Counted from the first letter of the stretch, positions 27,286 through 35,776 are shown. The stretch: 64,000 nucleotides of DNA from Usitatibacter palustris (GCF_013003985.1 NZ_CP053073.1:682001-746000); one strand, 5' to 3'. The notes: a model not told the origin generated them from the sequence alone. Program-made: numbers and translations.

Positions 27286-28436
27286 CGCAGGCAGGCCGCC
27301 TCCAGGCTGTTGGAGAACCCCAACAAGTTGGGGACCCCCGCGACCCGCAGACGGAGTTCATAAGAACCTTCCCCTGCGCGGGCTGCGGGGCGAAGCTCTC
27401 GTTTGCGCCGGGCACGCGCAATCTCAAGTGCGAGTTCTGCGGAACCGCCAACGAGATCGCCGAGAACGACGCGCGCGTCGAGGAGCTCGATTTCTCGGTC
27501 TACCTCAAGGCGCTCGAGGGCCGCGAGGAATCGACCACGGCGGAGACCGTGAAGTGCGGCAAGTGCGGCGCGGAGCAGACGCTGCCCGACAACCACTTCG
27601 CCGCGCACTGCGCGTTCTGCCGCACGCCCATCGTCGGCAAGAGCTATGCGAGCCGGCATCTCAAGCCCAAGTCGATCGTGCCCTTCCAGGTCAATCGATC
27701 GCGCGCCCAGGACGAGTTCCGCCGCTGGGTGAAGAAGCTCTGGCTCGCGCCCAATGACCTGAAGAAATACGCGCAGAGCGACGCGGGCCTCGATGGCGTG
27801 TACCTGCCGTTCTGGACGTACGACTGCAACACGACGAGCCAGTATCGTGGCGAGCGCGGCGACGACTACTACACCGACGAGCACTACACGACCACCGATT
27901 CGAAGGGCGACAGCGTGAGCCGCACGCGCCGCGTGAAGCACACGCGCTGGTCACCGGCCTCGGGCGAGGTCGCGCGCTTCCATGACGATGTGCTCGTGAT
28001 GGCGTCGAAGTCGCTGCCGGAGGAAATCCTGGGTGCGTCGAGCCGCTGGAACCTGAAGGGGCTCGTGCCGTTCCAGCCCGAGTTCGTGAGCGGCTTTCGC
28101 GCCGAGGCCTACCAGGTGGGATTGCGCGAGGGCTTCCCGATCGCGAAGCAGACGATCGACGCGCAGGTGAACGCGCTCATCCGCCAGGACATCGGCGGGG
28201 ACCAGCAGCGGATCCACCACGTCGCCACGCGCTACGACGACGTGAAGTTCAAGCACATCCTGCTGCCGGTGTGGGTCTCCGCGTACCGCTACCGCGACAA
28301 GCTCTTTCGCTTCCTCATCAACGGGCAGACGGGCGAGGTTTCCGGCGAGAGTCCCAAGTCGTGGTGGAAGATTGCCTTCCTCACGCTCGGGATCCTCGTC
28401 GTCACGTTCATCCTGCTGGTGCTCTTCTCGAACTAG
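27282..28436 (+). CDS. Double zinc-ribbon membrane protein
   Basis: 384 residues from GTG 27282 (GTGA overlap with the SPFH gene). Two Cys4 ribbons lie in the N-terminal third: CAGC...CEFC and CGKCG...CAFC. The middle has YLPFWTYDCNTTSQYRGERG, typical of the TFIIB-type zinc-ribbon proteins often misnamed PriA-like. A single C-terminal membrane span (about 362-381) ends in LVLFSN. The start is uncertain: no ATG exists before the first ribbon, and codons 10-20 run through a CCCCAAC/GTTGGGG hairpin that may be non-coding. It is convergent with the peroxiredoxin gene, overlapping it by four bases. Confidence 0.75.
   Translation: MTQAGRLQAVGEPQQVGDPRDPQTEFIRTFPCAGCGAKLSFAPGTRNLKCEFCGTANEIAENDARVEELDFSVYLKALEGREESTTAETVKCGKCGAEQTLPDNHFAAHCAFCRTPIVGKSYASRHLKPKSIVPFQVNRSRAQDEFRRWVKKLWLAPNDLKKYAQSDAGLDGVYLPFWTYDCNTTSQYRGERGDDYYTDEHYTTTDSKGDSVSRTRRVKHTRWSPASGEVARFHDDVLVMASKSLPEEILGASSRWNLKGLVPFQPEFVSGFRAEAYQVGLREGFPIAKQTIDAQVNALIRQDIGGDQQRIHHVATRYDDVKFKHILLPVWVSAYRYRDKLFRFLINGQTGEVSGESPKSWWKIAFLTLGILVVTFILLVLFSN
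27318..27333. repeat. Short hairpin at the 5' end of the zinc-ribbon gene
   Basis: CCCCAAC-AA-GTTGGGG, a perfect 7-base inverted repeat, lies 36 bases inside the chosen reading frame. It could mask a downstream start or mark a short insertion; it makes the exact N-terminus of that protein doubtful. Confidence 0.4.
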
Positions 28437-28936
28437 GCCTGCTTGACCATCGTGTCGCCGTCGGACACCTCAAACTTCCCCGGCCCCTCGACGTTCACGC
28501 TCTTCACCACGCCGTCGTCGACGAGCAGCGAGAAGCGCTGGCAACGCATGCCCATGCCGCGGCCCATGAGGTCGAGCTCGAGGCCGAGCTTCTTCGTGTA
28601 GTCGGCGCTGCCGTCGGCCATGAAGCGGATCTTGCCGCCGGCCTTCTGGTCACGGGCCCACGCGCCCATCACGAACGCGTCGTTCACCGCGAAGCACCAC
28701 ACCTCGTCCACGCCCTTGGCCTTCAGCGCGTCGATGTTCTTCAGGTAGCTCGGCACGTGCTTCGCGGAGCAGGTGGGCGTGAAGGCGCCCGGCAGGCCGA
28801 AGATCGCGATCTTCTTGCCCTTGGTGAGCTCCTCGACCTTGAACGTGTTGGGGCCGATGCTGCAGCCGTTGCCCTCGACTTCGATGAACTCGTTGACGCT
28901 GCCTTCGGGAAGTTTGTCGCCGACCTTGATCGTCAT
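28433..28936 (-). CDS. Peroxiredoxin, Prx5 type
   Basis: 167-residue thiol peroxidase that reduces hydrogen and organic peroxides. The peroxidatic Cys56 sits in GLPGAFTPTCSAKHVP, the standard Prx5 motif, and the conserved Arg region is GMGMRCQRFSLLVDDG. Another Cys (Cys25) near the N-terminus is unusual in position, so whether it resolves Cys56 is unclear. It is the last gene of a minus-strand run, 31 bases after the LysE gene. Prx5 enzymes generally take electrons from glutaredoxin or thioredoxin. Confidence 0.92.
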   Translation of the reverse strand: MTIKVGDKLPEGSVNEFIEVEGNGCSIGPNTFKVEELTKGKKIAIFGLPGAFTPTCSAKHVPSYLKNIDALKAKGVDEVWCFAVNDAFVMGAWARDQKAGGKIRFMADGSADYTKKLGLELDLMGRGMGMRCQRFSLLVDDGVVKSVNVEGPGKFEVSDGDTMVKQA

Positions 28937-28967
28937 GGGTGTGTCTCCTCGGTGGTTTAGCGGAAAG

Positions 28968-29603
28968 CTACGCGGCCGGAGCCGCGCGGCGGAAAGTGGC
29001 GAGCGCGATGCCGGTGGCGACGAAGAGGCCGCCCAGCCCGCGGTTGACCCACCGGAGCTGCGTGGGGTCCTTCATCACGCGCAACACGCGTGCAGCGAGC
29101 GCGATGTAGCCGATCATCACCACGAGGTCCACGGCGAACGTGGTCACGGCGAGGATGAAGTACTGGATCGCCTGCGGGCGCGCGACGTCGATGAACTGCG
29201 GCAGCACCGCGACGAAGAAGATGATGCCCTTGGGATTCGTGAGGTTCACGAAGAAGCCGCGCATGAAGATCTCGCGGGCGGTCTTCGCGTTGTCCGCCTT
29301 GTCCTCGAACCCCTGCACGGGCGAGCGCCACGTCACGATGCCGAGATAAATCAGGTAGGCCACGCCCAGCCACTTCACCGCCGTGAAGACGGTTTCGGAG
29401 GCGAGGAGAACGGCGCCCAGTCCGAAGGCGACGATGGTCACGTGAATCACGTTGGCCGCCTGCATGCCCACTGCATTCCAGGAGCCCAGCTTCACGCCAT
29501 GGTGCAGGCCGCTCGAGATGCTCGAGAACACGCCCGGCCCCGGGGTCACCGAGAGCACGATGGCGGCGAAGAAATAGGTGAGCCAGACCGACAGTTCCAT
29601 CAA
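28968..29603 (-). CDS. LysE-family exporter
   Basis: 211-residue inner-membrane protein of the LysE/RhtB family, which exports amino acids. The family start is visible as LTYFFAAIVLSVTPGPGVFS with the conserved PGPG, followed by about six membrane segments and FFVNLTNPKGIIFFVAVLPQF. It overlaps the SDR stop by four bases. The exported compound is not predictable. Confidence 0.9.
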   Translation of the reverse strand: MMELSVWLTYFFAAIVLSVTPGPGVFSSISSGLHHGVKLGSWNAVGMQAANVIHVTIVAFGLGAVLLASETVFTAVKWLGVAYLIYLGIVTWRSPVQGFEDKADNAKTAREIFMRGFFVNLTNPKGIIFFVAVLPQFIDVARPQAIQYFILAVTTFAVDLVVMIGYIALAARVLRVMKDPTQLRWVNRGLGGLFVATGIALATFRRAAPAA

Positions 29604-30394
29604 CGAGCCTTCTCGATCGCGCGCCGGGCGATGTTGTCGACCAGGCCCGGCGCAACCAGTTTGATCCAGGCGGCTATTTTACCCCGCGCGGTCATAACGA
29701 CCTCGCGACGGCGTCCCTCGATGGCCTTGGCGGTGATGCGCGCGCATTCCCCGACGCTCATCACCTCGTTCTCCTTCACCGGATCGACCTGGATGGGCTT
29801 GCCGTCGGGGCCGGTGGCGTTCTCGCGCACGCCGGTCGCGACGAAGCCCGGGTAGATCATCGTCACCGTGACGCCGGAGTCGGCAAGCTCGATGCGCAGC
29901 GAATCGAAGAAGCCGCGCATCGCGTGCTTGGCCGCGGCGTAACCCGAGCGCGTCGGCACGCCGGTGAGCCCGGTGAGGCTCGCGACACCGACGATGCGGC
30001 CGCGCGAGCGCTTGAGATGGGGCAGGGCGTGGCGCGTGCAGTAGACCGAGCCCATGTAGTTCACCTGCATCAGGCGCTCGAGGATCGACATGTCCTCGAT
30101 GTCCTCGAAGCGCGCCCACATCGTCATGCCGGCGTTGTTCACGAGCGTGTCGACGCGTCCGAACGCCGCGACCGTCCGCTCGACCATCGCCTTGCAGTCG
30201 GCCTCGACGGCGACGTCGGTGCGGATCACCTCGGCCTTCGCGCCGAGCGCGCGGCATTCGGTGGCCACCTTCTCGAGCGCCGGTACCTCGCGCGCTGCGA
30301 GCATGAGGCTCGAACCTTTCGCGGCCAGTTGCCGCGCGAGCTCCGCGCCGATGCCCTTCGAGGCACCTGTGATGATGACGACGTTGTCTTTCAT
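29600..30394 (-). CDS. Short-chain dehydrogenase/reductase
   Basis: 264-residue SDR with the cofactor motif VIITGASKGIGAELA (residues ~5-19), NNAG, and the catalytic YxxxK in SGYAAAKHAM preceded by Ser in GVASLTG. A C-terminal hydrophobic/basic stretch (IAAWIKLVAPGLVDNIARRA) resembles the DHRS7/YqjQ-type SDRs that associate with membranes. The substrate is unknown. It lies between the inverted-repeat element at 30406 and the LysE gene; the element separates it from dinB upstream on the same strand. Confidence 0.88.
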   Translation of the reverse strand: MKDNVVIITGASKGIGAELARQLAAKGSSLMLAAREVPALEKVATECRALGAKAEVIRTDVAVEADCKAMVERTVAAFGRVDTLVNNAGMTMWARFEDIEDMSILERLMQVNYMGSVYCTRHALPHLKRSRGRIVGVASLTGLTGVPTRSGYAAAKHAMRGFFDSLRIELADSGVTVTMIYPGFVATGVRENATGPDGKPIQVDPVKENEVMSVGECARITAKAIEGRRREVVMTARGKIAAWIKLVAPGLVDNIARRAIEKAR

Positions 30395-30405
30395 AGAGGG
30401 TGTGC

Positions 30406-30470
30406 AAGATAGAGGGGTCAGACCACTCTATCGCAAGGGCCGCGATAGAGTGGTCTGACCCCTCTATCTT
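30406..30470. repeat. Perfect 29-bp inverted repeat (element B), REP-like
   Basis: Arms 30406-30434 and 30442-30470 are perfect complements around a 7-base loop. Each arm is itself almost a palindrome: GATAGAG-GGGTCAGACCA-CTCTATC with GGTC-A-GACC inside, so the DNA can fold as one long hairpin or two small ones. Its outer right end supplies the TAG stop codon of dinB (30464-30466). It shares its 26-base core with the element at 51212. Confidence 0.85.
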
Positions 30471-31681
30471 TCTGTCTCCGGATCGGGGATGTGGTTGAAG
30501 GCGATGTGCAGGCCGCCGCGGTCGCGCGCCTTGTGCGCCGAGGCGAAGTACACGGCCTGGCGGCCGAAGCGCACGTTGAGCTTGTCGAGCGTGGCGTAGA
30601 GGGCCTTCGATTTGTCCTCGGACGCGAAGAGCGAGCCGGTGTGCTTGGCCTCCGTCACGAGGTCCGAGAACGCCATGCCGACCTGGAGGATCGTGCGGCG
30701 CGTGGGAGGGCGCTGCGACCAGAGTTTCTCGAGCACGTGGAGGAAGGACATCGTGTCCTGCGTGTCCACGAGCTTCATGTCCGCGTCCCAGCGCGCGCCG
30801 TCGAGGTACTTCACGCCGATCGACATGCGCGCGGCGTAGAGGTCCGCCTTGCGAAGCCGCATCGCGGCCTTCTGGATGAGGCGATCGAGCACCGCATAGG
30901 CATCGGTGGGATTGCGCTTCTCCGGGCCGAGCACGCTCGAGTGCGAGATCGAGCCGGTTTCGCTTTCGCGCTCGTGCATCGCCTCGCCGCGCAGGCGGTC
31001 GTACATGATCTCGCCGCCGATGCCGCCCCAGATCGCGCGCAGCTCGTCGCGCGAGCGGGCACAGAGATCCTGCACGGTCTTCAGGCCCTTCTCATGCAGG
31101 CGCTTCTCCATCTGCTTGCCGACACCGGAGAGCGCGCGCACCGGAAGATGAAACAGCCGATCGGGCAACTCCGCCTTCTCGATGATCACGAGACCATCCG
31201 GCTTGACCATGTCGGAAGCCGTCTTCGCGATGAACGTATTGGGCCCGATGCCGATGGAAGTGCGCAGGCATTCGCCGATCTCGGTCGTGAGCTTCGCCTT
31301 CACATCCGCAGCGATCTTCAGCGCGCGCGCCGGTTCCCGCCAGCGGCCGGTGAGCTCGCAATCCATTTCATCGATCGAGAGCACGGCACGCACGGGCACG
31401 ACGGAATCCACGACGGCGACCGCGCGGTGGTGGAAGTCGATGTAGATCTCGTGACGCGCGACGACGAATTCAATCTGCGGGCAGAGCTTCCTCGCGTCGG
31501 CGACCTTTGTGCCGGTCTTCACGCCGAAGGTCTTGGCTTCCACGCTCGCGGCGATGCACACGGTCGTGTCCGCGAGCATCGGCACCACGCCCAGCGGCTT
31601 GCCGCGCAGCCGCGGCTCGACCTGCTGCTCGACCGAGGCGAAGTACGAGTTGAAATCGACGAGGAGCGAACGAAGCGTCAA
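30464..31681 (-). CDS. dinB: DNA polymerase IV (Y-family, DinB)
   Basis: 405-residue translesion polymerase. Catalytic acidic residues are in LLVDFNSYFASVEQQ and LSIDEMDCEL; the nucleotide-binding and helix-hairpin-helix parts include SIGIGPNTFIAKTASDM and LSGVGKQMEKRL. The start is TTG 31681, overlapping the upstream stop (TTGA); nothing else fits, since the essential first Asp lies only eight codons in. The stop codon is part of the inverted-repeat element B. No LexA-type site was seen upstream, and the gene appears co-transcribed with the PH-domain and msrC-like genes. Confidence 0.9.
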   Translation of the reverse strand: MTLRSLLVDFNSYFASVEQQVEPRLRGKPLGVVPMLADTTVCIAASVEAKTFGVKTGTKVADARKLCPQIEFVVARHEIYIDFHHRAVAVVDSVVPVRAVLSIDEMDCELTGRWREPARALKIAADVKAKLTTEIGECLRTSIGIGPNTFIAKTASDMVKPDGLVIIEKAELPDRLFHLPVRALSGVGKQMEKRLHEKGLKTVQDLCARSRDELRAIWGGIGGEIMYDRLRGEAMHERESETGSISHSSVLGPEKRNPTDAYAVLDRLIQKAAMRLRKADLYAARMSIGVKYLDGARWDADMKLVDTQDTMSFLHVLEKLWSQRPPTRRTILQVGMAFSDLVTEAKHTGSLFASEDKSKALYATLDKLNVRFGRQAVYFASAHKARDRGGLHIAFNHIPDPETER

Positions 31682-32097
31682 TGCGCCGCGGCGGAGGGGC
31701 GGTCCGTCGCCTCCATGAACTTGCGCCGGAATTCGAGCGGATCGGCGATGCCGGGCATGGGTGCCACCGACGAGCCCGCGCCCGAGATGAAGAGCGTCCC
31801 GTAGTTGAGCATCCGCCCCCAGAAGCCCTGCTCGACGCGCAGCGCTTCCACCTTGTCGAGATTGATCTCGACCGTGTGGCGCTTGATGAAGCCGAACTTC
31901 GCGATCACGCGCTTGTTGGTGATCGCGATCTCCGTGGTACGCGAGCGGATCCACGCATCGATGAGGAAGTAGAGGCCCACGACGATCACGAGCAGCAGGA
32001 TGCCCAGCAGCACGCGCGGAAACAGCGTCCACCACGAGATGCGGCCGCGATGGATGATCGTTTCGCCGGCGATCAGGGAGTCGTCGATATAGGACAT
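31678..32097 (-). CDS. Bacterial PH-domain membrane protein (YdbT/bPH2-like)
   Basis: 139-residue protein with one strong hydrophobic segment (about 24-46, LFPRVLLGILLLVIVVGLYF) followed by a bacterial pleckstrin-homology domain: TTEIAITNKRVIAKFGFIKRHTVEI and DKVEALRVEQGFWGRMLNYG. The start at 32097 (MSYIDDSLIAGE) is preferred over one 24 codons earlier because it avoids the preceding gene and matches family starts. The function of these small proteins is unknown. It overlaps dinB by four bases. Confidence 0.85.
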   Translation of the reverse strand: MSYIDDSLIAGETIIHRGRISWWTLFPRVLLGILLLVIVVGLYFLIDAWIRSRTTEIAITNKRVIAKFGFIKRHTVEINLDKVEALRVEQGFWGRMLNYGTLFISGAGSSVAPMPGIADPLEFRRKFMEATDRPSAAAH

Positions 32098-32098
32098 G

Positions 32099-32593
32099 TC
32101 AGTCTCCGAGGTCGGTGGCGTCGAGGAAGAGGGCAACCAACGCTTCGAGGCCGCGTGCATCCTCGGCATCGAAGCGCGCGGGGGTAGGGCTGTCGAGATC
32201 GAGCACGCCGAGCACGCGCCCGCCGGCGATCACCGGCACGACGACTTCGCTCCGCGAGGCACTGTCGCAGGCGATGTGGCCGGGAAAGGCGTGGACGTCG
32301 GGGACGACGATCGTGCGCTTTTCCTTCGCCGCCGTGCCGCACACGCCGCGCCCGAGCGCGATGCGCACGCACGCGGGCTTGCCCTGGAAGGGCCCGAGCA
32401 CCAGCTCGCCGCCCTTCATCCAGTAGAAACCGGCCCAGTTGAGGTCGGGCAGCGCGTGGAAGATCAGCGCGGAAAGATTTGCCGAATTCGCGAGGAAATC
32501 GCGCTCACCCGTGAGCAGCCCCGCGGCCTGCTCGTGGAGATGGCCATAGAGGGAGGACTTGCTGCCGGTGGGAGCCTGGGCGACGGTGAACAT
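32099..32593 (-). CDS. msrC: GAF-domain free methionine-(R)-sulfoxide reductase
   Basis: 164-residue single GAF domain of the fRMsr (MsrC/YebR) type, which reduces free methionine-R-sulfoxide. Seen: NWAGFYWMKGGELVLGPFQG and the three conserved cysteines in ACVRI, GRGVCG and HIACDSASRSEVVVP, the pattern of the catalytic and recycling Cys. The length equals the E. coli enzyme (165). It lies one base upstream of the PH gene and 12 bases after the exported protein gene. With the peroxiredoxin further along, this minus-strand run has an oxidative-damage flavour. Confidence 0.9.
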   Translation of the reverse strand: MFTVAQAPTGSKSSLYGHLHEQAAGLLTGERDFLANSANLSALIFHALPDLNWAGFYWMKGGELVLGPFQGKPACVRIALGRGVCGTAAKEKRTIVVPDVHAFPGHIACDSASRSEVVVPVIAGGRVLGVLDLDSPTPARFDAEDARGLEALVALFLDATDLGD

Positions 32594-32605
32594 GGTGCCG
32601 CAATC

Positions 32606-33457
32606 TTACCGCTTCACGTCCTCGGCCTTGATCTCGCGGATGCCCTTGATGTCGGCCTTGCCGCGCGGATCGGGCGCATCGAGCGCGGTGTGCACCGACC
32701 GCCCGATCTGGTTCACGACTTCCTTCGCGAGGATGTCCTTCGCGATGTTCACCGAAAGATCCATGGTTCCCGACTGCGGGTCGAACATCTTCTGGTGCTC
32801 GAAGGCTTCCTGGCGGTCGATGACCGTGAGCGAAACCGGGTCGAGCGTGATGACGGCGATGTTGGAATAGGGCGCGATGAAGAAGTTTGCCTGGATGTCC
32901 TCGCCAGTGGGCGTCTTCACGTCGGCGCCGTCGGGCGGCGTGAAGGCCATGGCGCAGTACTTGGGATTGCTCGAGCAATTGGGCTGCAGGACGACGCCGA
33001 AGCCTTCGAGACGGGTGGGCATGTCGTCCTTCTTGAGCACGCGATATGCGGGCAGTGCCACGAGTACGCGATGCCACTTGTTTCGCTCCGGCATGTCCCT
33101 GAGCGCCTTCACGACTCTCGCAAGGAGGTAGTCCTGATGATCACGCACGCCCACCTTGGAAGGAACGTGCCCCGACACCGACAGCAGCACCTGCTTCGCA
33201 TCGGGTTCCTTGGCGGCGAGCGCTTCAGCAAGGCCCACGAGGGCAATCTTGTTGAACGTGCCCTGCGGCGCTTCGACCGTCTCGCGCCGATAGGCGTCCA
33301 CGCGCGCACTGGCCACGCGGTAGCTCGGCGGCGGCTCGTAGACGAAATTGAACCGATCGGAGAAGGCGGCCACGAGGCCGTACGTCTTGGGCGGCGCAGG
33401 GTCGGCCGCAAGGGCGTTGCAGGCGGCGATACAGGCGAGAACCAGCAGGGTACGCAT
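32606..33457 (-). CDS. Exported protein of unknown function
   Basis: 283 residues from MRTLLVLACIAACNALAADP. The N-terminus is a signal peptide; IAAC at residues 10-13 could be a lipobox (lipoprotein Cys13), or cleavage may fall after ALAA. The body has no motif I recognise; features include VLLSVSGHVPSKVG, a pair of cysteines in QPNCSSNPKYCAMAF and VSLTVIDRQEAFEHQ, giving a mixed alpha/beta soluble look. The start at 33457 is chosen because the upstream in-frame codons run through a terminator-like hairpin. A hypothetical protein, first in the minus-strand run. Confidence 0.7.
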   Translation of the reverse strand: MRTLLVLACIAACNALAADPAPPKTYGLVAAFSDRFNFVYEPPPSYRVASARVDAYRRETVEAPQGTFNKIALVGLAEALAAKEPDAKQVLLSVSGHVPSKVGVRDHQDYLLARVVKALRDMPERNKWHRVLVALPAYRVLKKDDMPTRLEGFGVVLQPNCSSNPKYCAMAFTPPDGADVKTPTGEDIQANFFIAPYSNIAVITLDPVSLTVIDRQEAFEHQKMFDPQSGTMDLSVNIAKDILAKEVVNQIGRSVHTALDAPDPRGKADIKGIREIKAEDVKR

Positions 33458-33472
33458 GCCTGCAGTGTATGC

Positions 33473-33507
33473 CCAAAAAAGAACCCCGCGCCCCCTGCGG
33501 CGCGGGG
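33473..33507 (-). terminator. Intrinsic-terminator-like hairpin in front of a minus-strand gene
   Basis: CCCCGCGCC pairs with GGCGCGGGG (9 bp, loop CCCTGC) and, read on the minus strand, is followed by TTCTTTTTT. This is a good rho-independent terminator. It ends only about 15 bases before the ATG of the exported-protein gene (33457) and no minus-strand gene lies behind it, so it would act on that gene's own leader unless the promoter lies inside the short gap. Confidence 0.7.
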
Positions 33508-33620
33508 CCGCGAACACCGCGGAAGGCCCCAATCTAACGGCCGGGTCGAGGTCGCGGCGGCGGATTTCGCGAAGGCGTTACAGGGGGTTTCAGCGCGCGG
33601 TCCCCGAGGCGTCCGGCGCG

Positions 33621-33626
33621 TATAAT
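33621..33626 (+). promoter_or_regulatory. Candidate -10 box for oligopeptidase B gene
   Basis: A perfect TATAAT stands 28 bases before the ATG at 33655 in otherwise GC-rich DNA. No recognisable -35 box lies 16-18 bases upstream. Confidence 0.45.
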
Positions 33627-33654
33627 TCCTTCACTCCCACGCACGCATTTCCCC

Positions 33655-35772
33655 ATGTCCCCCCTCATTCGCGTTGCCGGCGCCGCCCTCGCGTTCGCCG
33701 CTCTTTCCCTGATGGCACAGACGATGGATCCCAAGGCAGCAACGCCGCCCACCGCGGCGAAGAAACCCAAGGTCATGACCAAGTTCGGCGACCGCCGTGT
33801 CGACGACTATTTCTGGCTGCGCGAGAAGACCAATCCCGAGGTCATCGACTACCTCAAGGCCGAGAACGCGTATGGCGCGGCCGTGATGAAGCCGCTCGAG
33901 GGCTTCCGCGAGAAGGTCTACAAGGAGATCCTCGGCCGCATCAAGGAAACCGACGAGAGCGTTCCCTATCGCAACAAGGGCTACTGGTACTACCAGCGCG
34001 AAGTCGAGGGCAAGCAGTACCCGATCCACTGCCGCCGCAAGGGCTCGATGGAGGCACCTGAGGAAATCATCCTCGACGTGAACGCGCTCGCCGAGGGCAA
34101 GAAGTTCACCTCGGTCGGCCTCATGGAAGTGAGCCCCGACGGCACGAAGCTCGCGTACACGGTGGATTTCACCGGCTTTCGCCAGTACACGCTGAACACG
34201 AAGGACCTCGTTACGGGCGCGCAGGGCAGCGAGAAGATCGAGCGCGTGACCTCGATGTCGTGGGCCGCGGACAACAAGACGATCTTCTACGTCGAGGAGC
34301 ACCCCGAGACCAAGCGCAGCTATCGCCTGCATCGCCACCTGCTCGGCGTCGACGGCTCGGACCTCGTGTTCGAGGAGAAGGACGAAGTCTTCGACATCGA
34401 GGTGGGCGAGACCCGCAGCGAGAAGTTCCTCGTGATGTCGGCCAGCGCCAAGGACACGACGGAAGTGCGCGTTCTGCCCTCGGGCGACCCGCGCGGCGAG
34501 TGGCAGCTCATCGAGAAGAGGAAGAGCGGCCACGAGTACTTCGTCTCGCACCACGATGACGACTTCTACATCCGCACCAACGACAAGGGCCGCAACTATC
34601 GCCTCGTGAAGGCGCCGGTCGCAACACCCGGGCAGAAGCACTGGAAGCAGCTGATCGCCGCACGCAAGCTCGTGATGCTCGAGAGCGCGGACATGTTCAA
34701 GGACTTCTGGGTCCTCACTGAGCGCGACAACGGCCTGCTGAAGCTGCGCATCACCGACTTCAAGACCGGCAACCACCACTACATCGACGTGCCCGAGCAG
34801 GTGTACTCGACCTACGGCGGCACGAACGCGGAGTACGAGACCGGCACGTTCCGCTTCATCTACGAGAGCCTCGTCACGCCCAAGAGCTGGTACGACTACG
34901 ACGTCACCGCGCGTTCCCGCAAGCTCCTCAAGCAGCAGCCGGTGCTCGGCGGCTACGACCCGTCGCTCTATGCGTCGGAAGCGGTGGTGGCGACGGCGAA
35001 GGACGGCACGAAGATCCCGATGTCGATCGTCTACAAGAAGTCGCTCCGGAAGAGCACCCCGCAGCCGATGCTGCTCTACGGGTACGGCTCGTACGGGATC
35101 TCGATGGATCCCTGGTTCCGCTCGTCGCGCGTGTCCCTGCTCGACCGCGGAATGATCTTCGCCATCGCCCACATCCGCGGCGGCGGCGATCGCGGCCGCA
35201 CCTGGTACGACGACGGCAAGCTCATGAAGAAGAAGAACACCTTCTCGGACTTCGTCACGTGCGCCGAGCATCTCGTGGCCAAGGGCTACACCGCACCTGA
35301 CCGCCTGGTGATCCAGGGCGGCAGCGCCGGCGGCCTGCTCATGGGCGCGGTCACCAACCTGCGGCCCGACCTCTTCAAGGCCGTGGTCACGCAAGTGCCG
35401 TTCGTGGACGTGATGAACACGATGCTCGATGCGTCGCTGCCCCTCACGGTCCAGGAATATCTCGAGTGGGGCAACCCCAACACCGAGAAGGCCTACAAGT
35501 ACATGCGCTCGTACTCGCCGTACGACAACCTGAAGAAGGGCGCGTATCCGGCGATGCTGGTCGAGACCTCGCTCAACGACAGCCAGGTGATGTACTGGGA
35601 GCCGGCGAAGTACGTCGCGAAGCTGCGCACGCTCAAGACCGACAACAACGCGCTGGTGTTGAAGACCATCCTCGAGGCGGGCCACGGCGGTGCGTCGGGT
35701 CGCTACGACGCGCTGAAGGAGCTCGCGTTCACGTACGCGTTCGTGCTCGACCAGCTCGGGCTTGCGCAGTGA
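33655..35772 (+). CDS. ptrB: Oligopeptidase B (S9A prolyl-oligopeptidase family)
   Basis: 705-residue serine peptidase. An N-terminal propeller (about 75-440) gates a C-terminal alpha/beta-hydrolase domain. The triad is visible: Ser557 in IQGGSAGGLLMGA, Asp642 in SLNDSQVMYWEP, His677 in EAGHGGASGRYD. These signatures match oligopeptidase B, which cuts short peptides after Arg or Lys. Unlike cytosolic E. coli PtrB, this protein begins with a signal-peptide-like stretch (IRVAGAALAFAALSLMAQ), so it may be periplasmic. It ends in near-contact with an EamA transporter gene. Confidence 0.9.
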   Translation: MSPLIRVAGAALAFAALSLMAQTMDPKAATPPTAAKKPKVMTKFGDRRVDDYFWLREKTNPEVIDYLKAENAYGAAVMKPLEGFREKVYKEILGRIKETDESVPYRNKGYWYYQREVEGKQYPIHCRRKGSMEAPEEIILDVNALAEGKKFTSVGLMEVSPDGTKLAYTVDFTGFRQYTLNTKDLVTGAQGSEKIERVTSMSWAADNKTIFYVEEHPETKRSYRLHRHLLGVDGSDLVFEEKDEVFDIEVGETRSEKFLVMSASAKDTTEVRVLPSGDPRGEWQLIEKRKSGHEYFVSHHDDDFYIRTNDKGRNYRLVKAPVATPGQKHWKQLIAARKLVMLESADMFKDFWVLTERDNGLLKLRITDFKTGNHHYIDVPEQVYSTYGGTNAEYETGTFRFIYESLVTPKSWYDYDVTARSRKLLKQQPVLGGYDPSLYASEAVVATAKDGTKIPMSIVYKKSLRKSTPQPMLLYGYGSYGISMDPWFRSSRVSLLDRGMIFAIAHIRGGGDRGRTWYDDGKLMKKKNTFSDFVTCAEHLVAKGYTAPDRLVIQGGSAGGLLMGAVTNLRPDLFKAVVTQVPFVDVMNTMLDASLPLTVQEYLEWGNPNTEKAYKYMRSYSPYDNLKKGAYPAMLVETSLNDSQVMYWEPAKYVAKLRTLKTDNNALVLKTILEAGHGGASGRYDALKELAFTYAFVLDQLGLAQ

Positions 35773-35776
35773 GGGC

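Noticed and set aside
32098-32169. Upstream ATG (32169) for the PH-domain protein
   Set aside because: It would add 24 residues inside the end of the msrC-like gene that do not look like the family; MSYIDDSLIAGE at 32097 is the natural start.
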